From Catellatospora citrea (GTDB taxonomy: Bacteria; Actinomycetota; Actinomycetes; Mycobacteriales; Micromonosporaceae): a DNA stretch of 64,000 nt. Position 1 is the stretch's first letter. Each line of letters starts with the position of its first letter. The position numbers were made by a program, and so were the translations under genes. Shown one piece after another: positions 1-9,606 of the stretch. Under the pieces are notes generated by a model. The model was not told where the DNA came from, did not search any database, and worked only from the letters and a program-made list of their open reading frames with translations. The stretch spans positions 434,001-498,000 of the forward strand of contig NZ_RAPR01000001.1 in assembly GCF_003610235.1 (NCBI RefSeq), given 5' to 3'.

Positions 1-99
1 ACCCCGGGCGGCCCCTCGCCGCCACCACCGATCGGCCCGAACGCCGCGGCACGCCGACCTGCCGCTGCCGACGCCGCCGGCAAGGAGGCGCACCCCTCG
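1..99 (+). other. Upstream segment, no complete gene
   Basis: This short stretch holds no recognisable complete gene. The frame of the following GGDEF gene stays open back to base 1, so that gene could in principle be the end of a longer protein. An AAGGAGG ribosome-binding site at 82-88 instead supports the ATG at 100. Confidence 0.4.
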
Positions 100-789
100 A
101 TGTCGAACACGTTGACCACGCTGACGCTGGTGACGCTGGCCGTCGGCACCGCGCTGATCATCTGCCGGCTCACCGGCTCACGCCTGCGACGTCGGCTGAT
201 GGCCCGACTGTGGCACGCGGTGCACGTCGACGCGCTCACCGGCCTGCCCAACCGGGCCGGCGCGCTGGAGGAACTCGGCCGCTGGCACACCGACCACCGC
301 CCGCTGAGCCTGGGCTTCGCCGACCTCGACCAGTTCAAGGCGCTCAACGACACCCACGGCCACGAGATCGGCGACCGGGCGCTGCAGCACATCGCGCTCG
401 TGCTGCGCACGCACCTGCCGGACACGTTCGCCGCCCGTATCCACGGCGACGAGTTCGTGTTCGCCTGGCACGCGCTGCTGACCGACGCCCTGGCCCACGC
501 CTGGCACATACGGCACCTGGTCAGCGCACACCCGCTGCGGCTGCCCGACGGCGAGCTGGTCGAACTGCGCATGTCCATCGGCGTCGCCGAGCGCGGCCTG
601 ACCACCGACCTGCGGCTGCTGATGCATCATGCCGACCTGGCCATGCACGACGCGAAGACCAGCGGCAGCGGCTGCGCCCCCTACAACCCGCAGCATCGCG
701 CCACCGCGGTGACGCCCCGGCCGGCGCTGCGCGCACGCGAACGCCGCCACCACCCGGCCCCTGCTCCCGGCCGCCCGCCGATGTCGTAG
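100..789 (+). CDS. GGDEF-domain protein with degenerate HGDEF motif
   Basis: The product has 229 residues: one N-terminal membrane helix (about residues 4-23) and a single diguanylate-cyclase (GGDEF) domain from about residue 40 to 195. The metal-binding start (DALTGLPNR) and the FADLDQFK motif are present. The signature at residues 115-119 reads HGDEF instead of GGDEF, so the first active-site glycine is replaced by histidine, and no RxxD inhibitory site is evident at the usual spacing before it. Active cyclases make c-di-GMP from two GTP. This one may be weak, inactive or a GTP-sensing degenerate copy (inference). The C-terminal tail is rich in Arg, Ala and Pro and looks disordered. An AAGGAGG site sits 11 bases before the ATG. 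The gene is followed by the MarR operon and shows no obvious functional link to it. Confidence 0.85.
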   Translation: MSNTLTTLTLVTLAVGTALIICRLTGSRLRRRLMARLWHAVHVDALTGLPNRAGALEELGRWHTDHRPLSLGFADLDQFKALNDTHGHEIGDRALQHIALVLRTHLPDTFAARIHGDEFVFAWHALLTDALAHAWHIRHLVSAHPLRLPDGELVELRMSIGVAERGLTTDLRLLMHHADLAMHDAKTSGSGCAPYNPQHRATAVTPRPALRARERRHHPAPAPGRPPMS

Positions 790-825
790 GCGGTCGGCGC
801 CATTGAACCAGCCCTGAGCTGGGCA

Positions 826-848
826 GATACCTCTGTCGCAGAGGTATC
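826..848. promoter_or_regulatory. Perfect inverted repeat, likely MarR operator
   Basis: Two perfect 10-bp arms, GATACCTCTG and CAGAGGTATC, are separated by TCG and end 8 bases before the MarR start codon. The right arm overlaps TATCCT (845-850), a plausible -10 box six bases ahead of the ATG. This fits a leaderless transcript whose promoter is covered by the repressor. Autoregulation is inferred from position and symmetry. Confidence 0.65.
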
Positions 849-856
849 CTGGGGGT

Positions 857-1306
857 ATGGCGGACGAGTTCGCCGAGCAGGTGGTGCAACGGATCTACGG
901 CGTACGGCGGGTGCTGCGGCGGCGGTTGAGCGCGGCGATGACCCTGCCGCCGTTCACCGGCAGCCAGGTCGACCTGCTGCGCCTGGTCGAGTCGTCGGCC
1001 GGGATCGGCGTATCGGCCGCGGCCCAGCAGCTGCATCTGGCGGCCAACTCGGTGAGCACCATGGTCAACCAGCTCGGCCGGTCCGGTTACCTGCGCCGCG
1101 AACCCGACCCGAAGGACCGGCGGGCCGCCCGCCTGTTCCTGACCGGCCAGGCCATCGAGCGGCTCGCGGGCTGGCGCGATGCGCGGGCGCAGCTGCTCGG
1201 GGCGGGACTGGCCGCGCTGACCCCGCAGGACCGCCAGGCCCTCGCCCGGGCCCTGCCCGCGCTGGGCCGGCTGGCCGACGCGATAGCGGAGGTGTCCGAT
1301 GACTGA
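857..1306 (+). CDS. MarR-family transcriptional regulator
   Basis: A 149-residue winged-helix protein of typical MarR size. The N-terminal dimerisation helix is followed by the HTH and wing around residues 40-95; the wing segment reads RREPDPKDRRAARLFLT, a classic MarR wing with the DxR pattern. MarR proteins repress transporter or detoxification genes and are released by small ligands. The ORF overlaps the next gene (ABC ATPase) by 8 bases and so forms an operon with an exporter, which suggests control of drug or metabolite export. No strong ribosome-binding site precedes the ATG, and a -10-like TATCCT just upstream suggests a leaderless mRNA. A perfect palindrome sits immediately upstream. 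Confidence 0.9.
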   Translation: MADEFAEQVVQRIYGVRRVLRRRLSAAMTLPPFTGSQVDLLRLVESSAGIGVSAAAQQLHLAANSVSTMVNQLGRSGYLRREPDPKDRRAARLFLTGQAIERLAGWRDARAQLLGAGLAALTPQDRQALARALPALGRLADAIAEVSDD

Positions 1307-2096
1307 TCCGGCAGCGGTACAGGTCTGCGGACTGCGGCACCGGTTCGGCGATGCCACTGCCGTCGACGGGGTCGACCTGCGCGTCGCCCCGGGCGAGCTG
1401 TTCGGGCTGCTCGGGCCCAACGGCGCGGGCAAGACCACCACCATCCGTGTGATCACCACGCTGCTGCCGCCGCAGCAGGGCACCGTCGAGGTGTTCGGCC
1501 TGGACGTGCGGACCCGGCAGATGGCGGTACGGCGGCTGATCGGCTACGTGCCGCAGCTGTTGTCGGCCGACCCCGCGCTGACGGGCCGGGAGAACGTGGC
1601 CCTGTTCGCGCGGCTGTTCGACGTCCCGCGCCGGGAGCGCCGGGCGCGCACCGCCGAAGTGATCGACGCGATGGGCCTGACCGAGGCGGCCGGGCGGGCG
1701 GCGGGCACGTACTCCGGGGGCATGGTCCGGCGTCTGGAACTCGCCCAGGCGCTGGTCAGCTCGCCGCACCTGCTGATCCTCGACGAGCCGACGATCGGCC
1801 TGGACCCGGTCGCCCGCGACGGCGTCTGGGAACGGATCACCGCGGTACGCGCGCAGACCGGCATGACCGTCCTGGTGACCACGCACTACATGGAGGAGGC
1901 GGAGCAGCACTGCGACCGCGTCGCGCTGATGCACCGCGGCCGGATCCGGGCCATCGGCACGCCCGCCGACCTGATCGTGGGCCTGGGCGCGGACAGCCTG
2001 GAGGACGTGTTCCGCTCCTACACCGGTGACGACCTGGAGACGGGAGGATTCCGCGATGTCACAGCCACTCGCCGTACGGCGCACCGGCTGGGCTGA
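1299..2096 (+). CDS. ABC exporter ATP-binding protein (DrrA-like)
   Basis: A 265-residue ABC ATPase with Walker A GPNGAGKTTT (about residue 39), a Q-loop at YVPQ, signature YSGGMVRRLELAQ, Walker B LLILDEPTIGLD and an H-loop in TTHYMEEAEQ. The short C-terminal extension after the nucleotide-binding core is typical of the daunorubicin-resistance (DrrA) / ABC-2 exporter class. It hydrolyses ATP to drive the membrane partner encoded next. GGAGG at 1288-1292 gives a good start. The gene overlaps marR by 8 bases and the permease by 41 bases, so the three are translationally coupled. The substrate cannot be told from sequence. Confidence 0.93.
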   Translation: MTDPAAVQVCGLRHRFGDATAVDGVDLRVAPGELFGLLGPNGAGKTTTIRVITTLLPPQQGTVEVFGLDVRTRQMAVRRLIGYVPQLLSADPALTGRENVALFARLFDVPRRERRARTAEVIDAMGLTEAAGRAAGTYSGGMVRRLELAQALVSSPHLLILDEPTIGLDPVARDGVWERITAVRAQTGMTVLVTTHYMEEAEQHCDRVALMHRGRIRAIGTPADLIVGLGADSLEDVFRSYTGDDLETGGFRDVTATRRTAHRLG

Positions 2097-2871
2097 GGCC
2101 CTGGAGGCGGTACGGGTGCTGGTGTCGCGCACCGGCGCGATGTGTCTGGTGGAGCTGCAGAAGCTGCGCCACGACCGCACCGAGCTGCTGACCCGGGCCG
2201 TCCAGCCCGCACTCTGGCTGATCATCTTCGGGCAGACCTTCAGCCGGCTGTACGCCATCCCGACCGGCGGCACGCCGTACCTGGACTTCCTCGCGCCGGG
2301 CATCCTGGCCCAGTCGGCGCTGTTCGTGTCGATCTTCTACGGCATCCAGATCATCTGGGACCGCGACGCCGGGGTCCTGGCCAAGCTGATGGTCACGCCG
2401 ACACCACGGGCCGCGCTGGTCACCGGCAAGGCCTTCGCCGCGGGCGTGCGCGCCCTGGTGCAGGCGCTGGTCGTGCTCGTGCTGGCGGTGCTGCTGGGGG
2501 TCAGCCTGACCGGCGACCCGCTGCGGCTGCTCGGCGCGGCCGCGGTGCTGCTGCTCGGCTCGGCGTTCTTCTGCTGCCTGTCCATCACCATCGCCGGGCT
2601 GGTCCTCAAACGCGACCGGATGATGGGCATCGGCCAGGCCATCATGATGCCGCTGTTCTTCGCCTCCAACGCGCTGTACCCGGTCGCGGTCATGCCGGGC
2701 TGGCTGCAGGCGCTCGCCCGCGTCAACCCGCTCAGCTACGAGGTCGAAGCGCTGCGCGGCCTGCTCATCGGCACCCCGATGCGTCTGCCGCTGGACCTGG
2801 CCGTACTCGTGACGGCCGCGCTCGCGGGCATCGTCGTGTCGTCGGGGCTGCTCGCCCGGCTCGCCCGCTGA
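2056..2871 (+). CDS. ABC-2 type exporter permease (DrrB-like)
   Basis: A 271-residue membrane protein of the ABC-2 family with about six hydrophobic segments and the usual late motif VNPLSYEVEALRGLLIG. The start is taken at 2056 because GGGAGGA lies at 2043-2049; an earlier in-frame ATG at 2026 has no such site. It overlaps the ATPase gene by 41 bases. Together they should form a dimeric exporter in the cytoplasmic membrane, probably for a hydrophobic drug or metabolite, with expression controlled by the MarR protein at the head of the operon (inference). Confidence 0.92.
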   Translation: MSQPLAVRRTGWAEALEAVRVLVSRTGAMCLVELQKLRHDRTELLTRAVQPALWLIIFGQTFSRLYAIPTGGTPYLDFLAPGILAQSALFVSIFYGIQIIWDRDAGVLAKLMVTPTPRAALVTGKAFAAGVRALVQALVVLVLAVLLGVSLTGDPLRLLGAAAVLLLGSAFFCCLSITIAGLVLKRDRMMGIGQAIMMPLFFASNALYPVAVMPGWLQALARVNPLSYEVEALRGLLIGTPMRLPLDLAVLVTAALAGIVVSSGLLARLAR

Positions 2872-3097
2872 ACCTCCAGCTGCGTGGAATCAGCCTGACG
2901 ACGACGTTTCCACCCCGTCGGGAGGTTGGCGTCATCGCGCTGAACCGCGCCGGCGGTTGCGGCTCGACTTGAGGATTAGGGTGATGGCGTGGAGCAGCTT
3001 TGTGCTGCTCAGAGGCGTGGCGGCAGTCCACCGGCGCGCCCCGGGTGGTGCACGACCACCACGCTCGTCAACGTCCTGCGCCGAAAGGTGGACGCCC

Positions 3098-4987
3098 ATG
3101 TCGAGCACGCCTGCAGCCGGTCGGCAGGAGCACCGGTACGCGTGGACCGTGATCATCGGGATCGCCGTGTTCACCGCCGCCGCGGGGGTGTTCGTCGGGT
3201 TCGGTCCGCGCCCGCGCCCAGCCATGTACGGGGCGCTCTGCGTGCTGTACGCGGTCAACGCCCTGGGCTCGCTCCAGCAGTCCCGGCGGCGCACGGCCAC
3301 GGATCCGCGCACCCGCGCCTTCTGGCGCTGGGCGGCGGTCGGGGGCGCCTTCCTGGTGGCCGGATCACTCGTGCAGGTGCTGCCCGGGTTGGGCGCCTGG
3401 CCCGCCACGACGACCCCCATGATGATCACCAAGGCCCTGGCGGTGGCGGGCTTCGCGGCGGTCACCTGGCCCATGCTGACCTGGCCGCTGAACGTGGCCG
3501 GACGGCAGCGGCTGCGCATAGGCCTGGACGCGGCCACCGTGATGTGCAGCGTGGCCGTGTTCACCTGGGCACTCGCGCACAGCACCGGCGCACGGCCGGT
3601 CGACGAGTTCGACCTGCTGCTGACGTTGCTGGCCAGCGGCGTCCTGGTGGCTTCGGCGTTCGCGATGGTGCGGCTGATCCTCGGCGGATCGGCTCCGTTC
3701 ACTCCCGCGACCGCCGCCACCGGCACGTCGGCGCTGCTGTTGCTGTCCATCGGCATCGCCACCGACGGGCTCACCGGTCCGCAGCCCGATGCGCGGCTGC
3801 TGTTCGCCTCGAAGCTGCTGTCCGGGGCGCTCCTGGCGGCCACGCCCCAGGTCGAATGGATCACGCACACCGCCGGCCGCACGGTGACGCCGCCGCGGCG
3901 GATCAGTGGCACGCTGCCGTACCTCGCCGTGGCCGCCGGCCAGGTGTTGCTGATCGTGCAGCTGTGGAGGGACGGGCTGACCCGCGGGACCTGGGGGATC
4001 GTCGCCGGGATGGCCGTGATCACGGCGGTGGTCACGGTGCGGCAGAAGATCACCGTGACGGACAACGAGCGCCTGATCGAGCAGCTGGACGCGACCATGA
4101 CCACGCTCAGCGCGCAGGAACGGCGCTTCCGCTCGCTGGTGCAGAACGCCTCCGACGTGACGCTGGTCGTCGACCGCACCGGCGCCATCCGGTACGCCAG
4201 CCCGTCGATGCATACCGTGCTGGGCGTCTCACCGCAGGAGGCAGAGGGCAGACCGGCCCGCCACGTGTTGACGGTCCAGCAGTCCGACGGTGCCCCGGAG
4301 TGGCTGGCCCCGCTCTACGGCCGACCCGCCCACCGCGAGGAACTGCAGATACGGCAGGGCGACGGGACTCTCAAGCACCTCGAGCTGGTCTCCACGAACC
4401 TGTTGGACGACCCGTCGGTCGGCGGCATCGTGATCAATTTGCGGGACGTCTCCGAAGCCAAGGACCTTCAGCGGCGGCTGCGGCACCAGGCGACCCACGA
4501 CAGCCTCACCGGACTGGCCAACCGCGCACTGCTCAACGAGCAGCTCGGCGATGACGGCCGGGCCCAGGGCAGCAACGCCGTGCTGCTGCTGGACCTCGAC
4601 GGCTTCAAGGAGGTCAACGACCGGTTCGGTCACCACGTCGGCGACCAGCTGCTGATGGCAGTGGCCCAGCGGCTGCGGGAGATGGTGCGCCACGACAACC
4701 TGGTCGCGCGGCTCGGCGGCGACGAGTTCGTCGTCCTGCTGCGCGACAGCACGCCCCGCGCCGCCGTGCTCACGGCCAACCGCCTGCTCGAGGCGGTGGG
4801 CCGCACGGCATGCCTCGAGGGCAGCAGCACCGTGCAGGCGCAGACCAGCATCGGGGTCGCGGTCGGCACGGACACCGCCTTCGACACCCTGCTGCGCCAG
4901 GCGGACGAGGCGATGTACCAGGCCAAGCGCAGCGGTTCCGGGGTGTCGCTGTACGACGGCGCCGGCGACGCGCCTCCGGTCACCTGA
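3098..4987 (+). CDS. Membrane-PAS-GGDEF diguanylate cyclase
   Basis: A 629-residue three-part signalling protein. Residues of roughly 15-320 hold about eight to ten hydrophobic segments, a membrane sensor region that I cannot assign to a named MASE family. A PAS domain follows from about 342 (RRFRSLVQNASDVTLVVDRT), then a GGDEF domain with an intact signature RLGGDEFV at about 538-545. Intact GGDEF and DLDGFKEVN motifs predict active c-di-GMP synthesis. The inhibitory RxxD site is not intact (RHDN at that place). The start at 3098 has GAAAGG upstream; longer in-frame openings upstream lack a better site. There is no EAL domain. It stands alone between the exporter operon and a small kinase gene. 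Confidence 0.9.
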   Translation: MSSTPAAGRQEHRYAWTVIIGIAVFTAAAGVFVGFGPRPRPAMYGALCVLYAVNALGSLQQSRRRTATDPRTRAFWRWAAVGGAFLVAGSLVQVLPGLGAWPATTTPMMITKALAVAGFAAVTWPMLTWPLNVAGRQRLRIGLDAATVMCSVAVFTWALAHSTGARPVDEFDLLLTLLASGVLVASAFAMVRLILGGSAPFTPATAATGTSALLLLSIGIATDGLTGPQPDARLLFASKLLSGALLAATPQVEWITHTAGRTVTPPRRISGTLPYLAVAAGQVLLIVQLWRDGLTRGTWGIVAGMAVITAVVTVRQKITVTDNERLIEQLDATMTTLSAQERRFRSLVQNASDVTLVVDRTGAIRYASPSMHTVLGVSPQEAEGRPARHVLTVQQSDGAPEWLAPLYGRPAHREELQIRQGDGTLKHLELVSTNLLDDPSVGGIVINLRDVSEAKDLQRRLRHQATHDSLTGLANRALLNEQLGDDGRAQGSNAVLLLDLDGFKEVNDRFGHHVGDQLLMAVAQRLREMVRHDNLVARLGGDEFVVLLRDSTPRAAVLTANRLLEAVGRTACLEGSSTVQAQTSIGVAVGTDTAFDTLLRQADEAMYQAKRSGSGVSLYDGAGDAPPVT

Positions 4988-5071
4988 CCACTGCCGCGCG
5001 GACACACCATCAGCGGCATACGCGGATGTCGGCGATGATGAGGCGTTCGGATCGGTCGGAAGCGGGTGACG

Positions 5072-5608
5072 ATGAGGCGACCAACGTTGTTCCTGACGGT
5101 GGGACTGCCCTGTACCGGGAAGACCACTGCCGCCCGGCGCATCGAGATCGAGCAGAACGCACTTCGTCTCACGAAGGACGAATGGGTGAAGGCGCTCTAC
5201 GGGCACGAGAATCCGACCTCGGCCGGAGACGTGATCGAAGGACGGCTCATCCAGATCGGCCTGCGCGCCCTGGAGCTGGGTGACAACGTCGTGATCGACT
5301 ACGGACTCTGGAGCCGGGACGAGCGCTCCGCGCTACGCCAGGCGGCAGCGGACCGGGGCGCGACCGTGGAGCTGCGCTACTTCGAACTCGCCCCGGCCGA
5401 GCAGCGGAAACGACTTGATCAGCGCCAGGCCGAAGCACCGCACACGACGTGGCCCATGTCCGACGAGGAACTCGCCGAGTGGGCTGCCTTCATCGAGATT
5501 CCGACGCAAGGCGAACTTGACGGCAGTGAACCCGTTGACGACCCGCCGGCGGGATTCGCGACGTGGGACGAGTGGCGCGGATTCCGCTGGCCGCCGTCGG
5601 TCTCCTGA
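5072..5608 (+). CDS. P-loop AAA/zeta-type small-molecule kinase-like protein
   Basis: A 178-residue P-loop protein with Walker A GLPCTGKTT near the N-terminus. A later hydrophobic strand ends VVIDYGLW, and a basic lid segment (EQRKRLDQRQAE) follows. This layout matches the family of small ATP-binding kinases that includes chloramphenicol 3-phosphotransferase-like and zeta-toxin-like proteins, but no substrate can be named. GGAAG nine bases upstream favours the ATG at 5072 over a GTG six bases earlier. No antitoxin-like partner gene lies beside it, which argues against a zeta toxin pair. It converges with the minus-strand anti-sigma gene, with a 34-bp gap. Confidence 0.75.
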   Translation: MRRPTLFLTVGLPCTGKTTAARRIEIEQNALRLTKDEWVKALYGHENPTSAGDVIEGRLIQIGLRALELGDNVVIDYGLWSRDERSALRQAAADRGATVELRYFELAPAEQRKRLDQRQAEAPHTTWPMSDEELAEWAAFIEIPTQGELDGSEPVDDPPAGFATWDEWRGFRWPPSVS

Positions 5609-5642
5609 CGCCCGCCTCTCGCAGCGCCGGGCCGACCGGCTT

Positions 5643-5969
5643 TCAGGGGCGGTCGTCGGCGGCGAGCGCGCCCTGGTCGGCGGTCTCGGCATCGCCGCCG
5701 ACCCGCAGGGTCGCCAGCGCGTCGACTGCCGGGCCGATCTGGTCGCAGTCGGTCTGGCAGGCCGGGCAGTGCAGCAGGTGCCCCTCGTAGGAATGGGTCT
5801 GCTCCGCGGGCAGCGCGCCGATCAGGTAGAGCCCCGCCAGGGACGCACCGGTGTCCGAGGGGCACGCGGCGCCGCCCGGTCCCGGCGGTGGCGGCACCCG
5901 CCGGGAGAACAGGCGGCGGGACAGCCCCCAGCCCGGCTCGGCGCGTCGCGGCGCCCTTCGGCCTTCCAC
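5643..5969 (-). CDS. Zinc-binding anti-sigma factor (ZAS / zf-HC2 type), soluble
   Basis: A 108-residue protein starting with GTG behind GAGGAGG. The middle reads LYLIGALPAEQ and then HLLHCPAC, which supplies the H-x3-C-x2-C motif of zinc-binding anti-sigma domains; the preceding LxxLGAL-PxE pattern is also standard for RslA-like anti-sigma factors. No membrane helix follows, so this is a soluble form. Members bind an ECF sigma factor and often release it upon thiol oxidation. The only sigma gene nearby is at 8010-8576, the same strand and upstream, but treS lies between them. Pairing the two is an inference. Confidence 0.75.
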   Translation of the reverse strand: MEGRRAPRRAEPGWGLSRRLFSRRVPPPPGPGGAACPSDTGASLAGLYLIGALPAEQTHSYEGHLLHCPACQTDCDQIGPAVDALATLRVGGDAETADQGALAADDRP

Positions 5970-5992
5970 AAACCCTCCTCATGCTCGACTGC

Positions 5993-6038
5993 CCGGCGTA
6001 CCCGCCAGTAATGTATTACGTCCCGCCGGGTACGCCGG
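5993..6038. promoter_or_regulatory. Nested inverted repeat between treS and anti-sigma gene
   Basis: Outer perfect 12-bp arms, CCGGCGTACCCG (5993-6004) and CGGGTACGCCGG (6027-6038), enclose a second perfect palindrome GTAATGTATTAC (6008-6019). It lies 21 bases past the treS stop and 24 bases ahead of the anti-sigma start on the minus strand. It may be a treS terminator, an operator for the anti-sigma gene, or both. The AT-rich core is unusual here. Confidence 0.5.
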
Positions 6039-6058
6039 TTCAGCCGATCCGCCTGTTC

Positions 6059-7834
<1,776 letters not shown>

Positions 7835-7889
7835 CAGGCGTTCCAGATGGTGTGGAGGGACGCCGGCCGCGGAGGAGGCGACCGGGAGG

Positions 7890-7930
7890 CGATGCGGGGC
7901 AGGGCAGGGCACCGACCCTGCCCCGCATCG
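7890..7930 (-). terminator. Strong hairpin downstream of sigma gene
   Basis: Perfect 15-bp arms (7890-7904 CGATGCGGGGCAGGG and 7916-7930) with an 11-base loop lie 80 bases past the sigma-gene stop on the minus strand. No T-run follows, as is common in actinobacteria. It would separate the sigma transcript from treS. Confidence 0.6.
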
Positions 7931-7949
7931 CGGTGGACACGCCGCTGGA

Positions 7950-7983
7950 CGTCCATCCCCGGGGGGTGGGGAGAGGATGGACG
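7950..7983 (-). terminator. Second weaker hairpin after sigma gene
   Basis: Nine-bp perfect arms CGTCCATCC (7950-7958) and GGATGGACG (7975-7983) enclose a G-rich loop, just ahead of the stronger hairpin. The two may act together as a tandem terminator. Confidence 0.4.
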
Positions 7984-8009
7984 CGGGCGCGTCGGCTACG
8001 GGCGCCGTC

Positions 8010-8576
8010 TCATTCGGCGGCGCCGACTATCGCGCTCAACGCCCGCAGGGCGTAGTACACGCGAGACTTGACGGTGCCCTCGGGGATGCCCAGCCGCAGC
8101 GCCGCCTCGCGGGTGGAGTGCTGGCGCAGGTACAGCTCGACGAGCACCATGCGGTGTTCGGGGTTCAGCCGCGGCAGCGCGTCGCGGATGACCTGCGCCG
8201 CCACCACGCTGTCGAACATGTCGGCGGCCACCGGCTCGCGGCCGGAGTCGCTGAAGGCGATCTCGGTCGGCCGCACCTGCCTGGCCCGCGCCGCGTCGAT
8301 CGCGACGCGGCGGGCGACCGTGTAGAGCCACGGACCCAGCGACGCGATGTCGTCGGGCAGGTTGTCGATGTGGCGCCAGGCCCGCATCAGGGTCTCCTGG
8401 AGCAGGTCCTCTGCCAGGTGCTGGCGGCCCTGGCTCAGCCGTTGCAGGAACCGCAGCAGGGGCTCCGCGTAGGCATGCCAGATCGCCTGCATCCGCACGT
8501 CGGCCGGTAGGGGCTCGTCCGCCGCCGGCTTGTCGGCGCACGCCGACGGCCGCTCGTTCGTCAAGACCGGCAACAC
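8010..8576 (-). CDS. ECF-type RNA polymerase sigma factor
   Basis: A protein of 188 residues when read from the GTG at 8576, which has GGAGAGGGG upstream; longer in-frame starts exist up to 8711 but would add a low-complexity head. Region 2 covers about residues 27-100 ([28 protein letters not shown] in two overlapping helices), and region 4 is at the end with the HTH motif [18 protein letters not shown]. It looks like the SigL/SigK-type ECF sigma factors that are controlled by zinc-binding anti-sigma proteins. No anti-sigma gene abuts it; the candidate is at 5643-5969, beyond treS. It lies between two hairpins and so is probably its own transcript. Confidence 0.9.
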   Translation of the reverse strand: MLPVLTNERPSACADKPAADEPLPADVRMQAIWHAYAEPLLRFLQRLSQGRQHLAEDLLQETLMRAWRHIDNLPDDIASLGPWLYTVARRVAIDAARARQVRPTEIAFSDSGREPVAADMFDSVVAAQVIRDALPRLNPEHRMVLVELYLRQHSTREAALRLGIPEGTVKSRVYYALRALSAIVGAAE

Positions 8577-8637
8577 GTTCCCCTCTCCACTGGCCTGATC
8601 CGGATTCGTCCGGTGGTGCTGCTGCGTGAGCGTGCCG

Positions 8638-8676
8638 CCGTGGGCGGCCGGTCCGGTCCCGGCCGGACGCCCACGG
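8638..8676 (-). terminator. Terminator hairpin of sugar ABC operon
   Basis: Fourteen-bp arms with one mismatch (8638-8651 CCGTGGGCGGCCGG and 8663-8676) begin 9 bases past the stop of the last permease gene on the minus strand. It probably ends the sugar-transporter transcript before the sigma gene. Confidence 0.6.
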
Positions 8677-8685
8677 CACGCCATG

Positions 8686-9606
8686 TCACTTGACCGAGCC
8701 GGCCAGGACACCCTGGACGAAGTACCGCTGGAAGGCGAAGAACACCACCAGTGGCACCACCATCGACAGGAACGCGCCCGGACCGATCACGTCGACGTTG
8801 GAGGAGAAGGCACGCATCTGCTCACGCAGGGTGTAGGTGATGGGCGCGTTGTCCGACGTCGCGAAGACCAGCGCCACCAGCAGGTCGTTCCAGACCCACA
8901 GGAACTGGAAGATCGCCAGCGAGGCGATCGCGGGCCAGCCGATCGGCAGCACCACGCGGCGGAAGATGGTGAAGTCCCGTCCGCCGTCCATCCGGGCCGC
9001 CTCGAGCAGGTCCTTCGGGATGGCCAGGAAGAAGTTGCGCAGCAGGAAGATCGCGAACGGTAGCCCGAACGCCACGTGGAACGAGATCACGGCGGCGATG
9101 CTGCCGTAGATGCCCAGCGAGCCGAACAGCTTGGCGTCGGGGATGATCGCCACCTGCACGGGCACCACGATCAGTGCCACGATCAGCACGAACAGCCAGT
9201 CCCGGCCGGGGAACTCGATCCAGGCCAGGGCGTACGCGGCCAGCGCGCCGAGCACGACCACCAGCACCGTGGACGGCACGGTGATGAGCACCGTGTTCCA
9301 CAGCGAGTGCAGCACGCTCTCGTTGCGCATGAGCGCGGCGTAGTTGTCCAGGGTCAGCCGGGAGGGCTCGGTCAGCACCGTCCACCAGCCGGTGGAGCTG
9401 TTGTCGGCGGTGGTGCGCAGGCTGGCCACGGCGAGCCCGACGACCGGCGCGAGCCAGAACACGCCCAGCACCGCGACGATGACGTTGACGGCCGTGCTGC
9501 CCAGCCGGCCGACCAGCCGGGAGAGCAGGCTGCGCCGCGGTGGACCGGTCGGGGTCACCCCGGCCGGCACGAGATCGGGGACCCGCGTATCGATGTCGAC
9601 GCTCAC
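8686..9606 (-). CDS. Carbohydrate ABC transporter permease (MalG-like)
   Basis: A 306-residue CUT1-family permease with six predicted membrane helices and the EAA loop LLEAARMDGGRDFTIFRRVV that docks on the ATPase. The start is the GTG at 9606, which overlaps the stop of the upstream permease (GTGA) and follows GGAGGGAG, so the two are translationally coupled. It forms the membrane pore with the 9603-11021 product. The last gene of the operon, it is followed by a strong hairpin. The substrate is likely an oligosaccharide such as maltose, judging only by family and the nearby treS. Confidence 0.93.
   Translation of the reverse strand: MSVDIDTRVPDLVPAGVTPTGPPRRSLLSRLVGRLGSTAVNVIVAVLGVFWLAPVVGLAVASLRTTADNSSTGWWTVLTEPSRLTLDNYAALMRNESVLHSLWNTVLITVPSTVLVVVLGALAAYALAWIEFPGRDWLFVLIVALIVVPVQVAIIPDAKLFGSLGIYGSIAAVISFHVAFGLPFAIFLLRNFFLAIPKDLLEAARMDGGRDFTIFRRVVLPIGWPAIASLAIFQFLWVWNDLLVALVFATSDNAPITYTLREQMRAFSSNVDVIGPGAFLSMVVPLVVFFAFQRYFVQGVLAGSVK

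Noticed and set aside
5072..5608. Zeta-type toxin of a toxin-antitoxin pair
   Set aside because: The P-loop fold would allow it, but no small antitoxin-like gene lies upstream or downstream.
5419..5982. 187-codon minus-strand frame overlapping the anti-sigma gene
   Set aside because: The overlapping 108-residue frame contains the H-x3-C-x2-C motif and a good ribosome-binding site; this one has neither.
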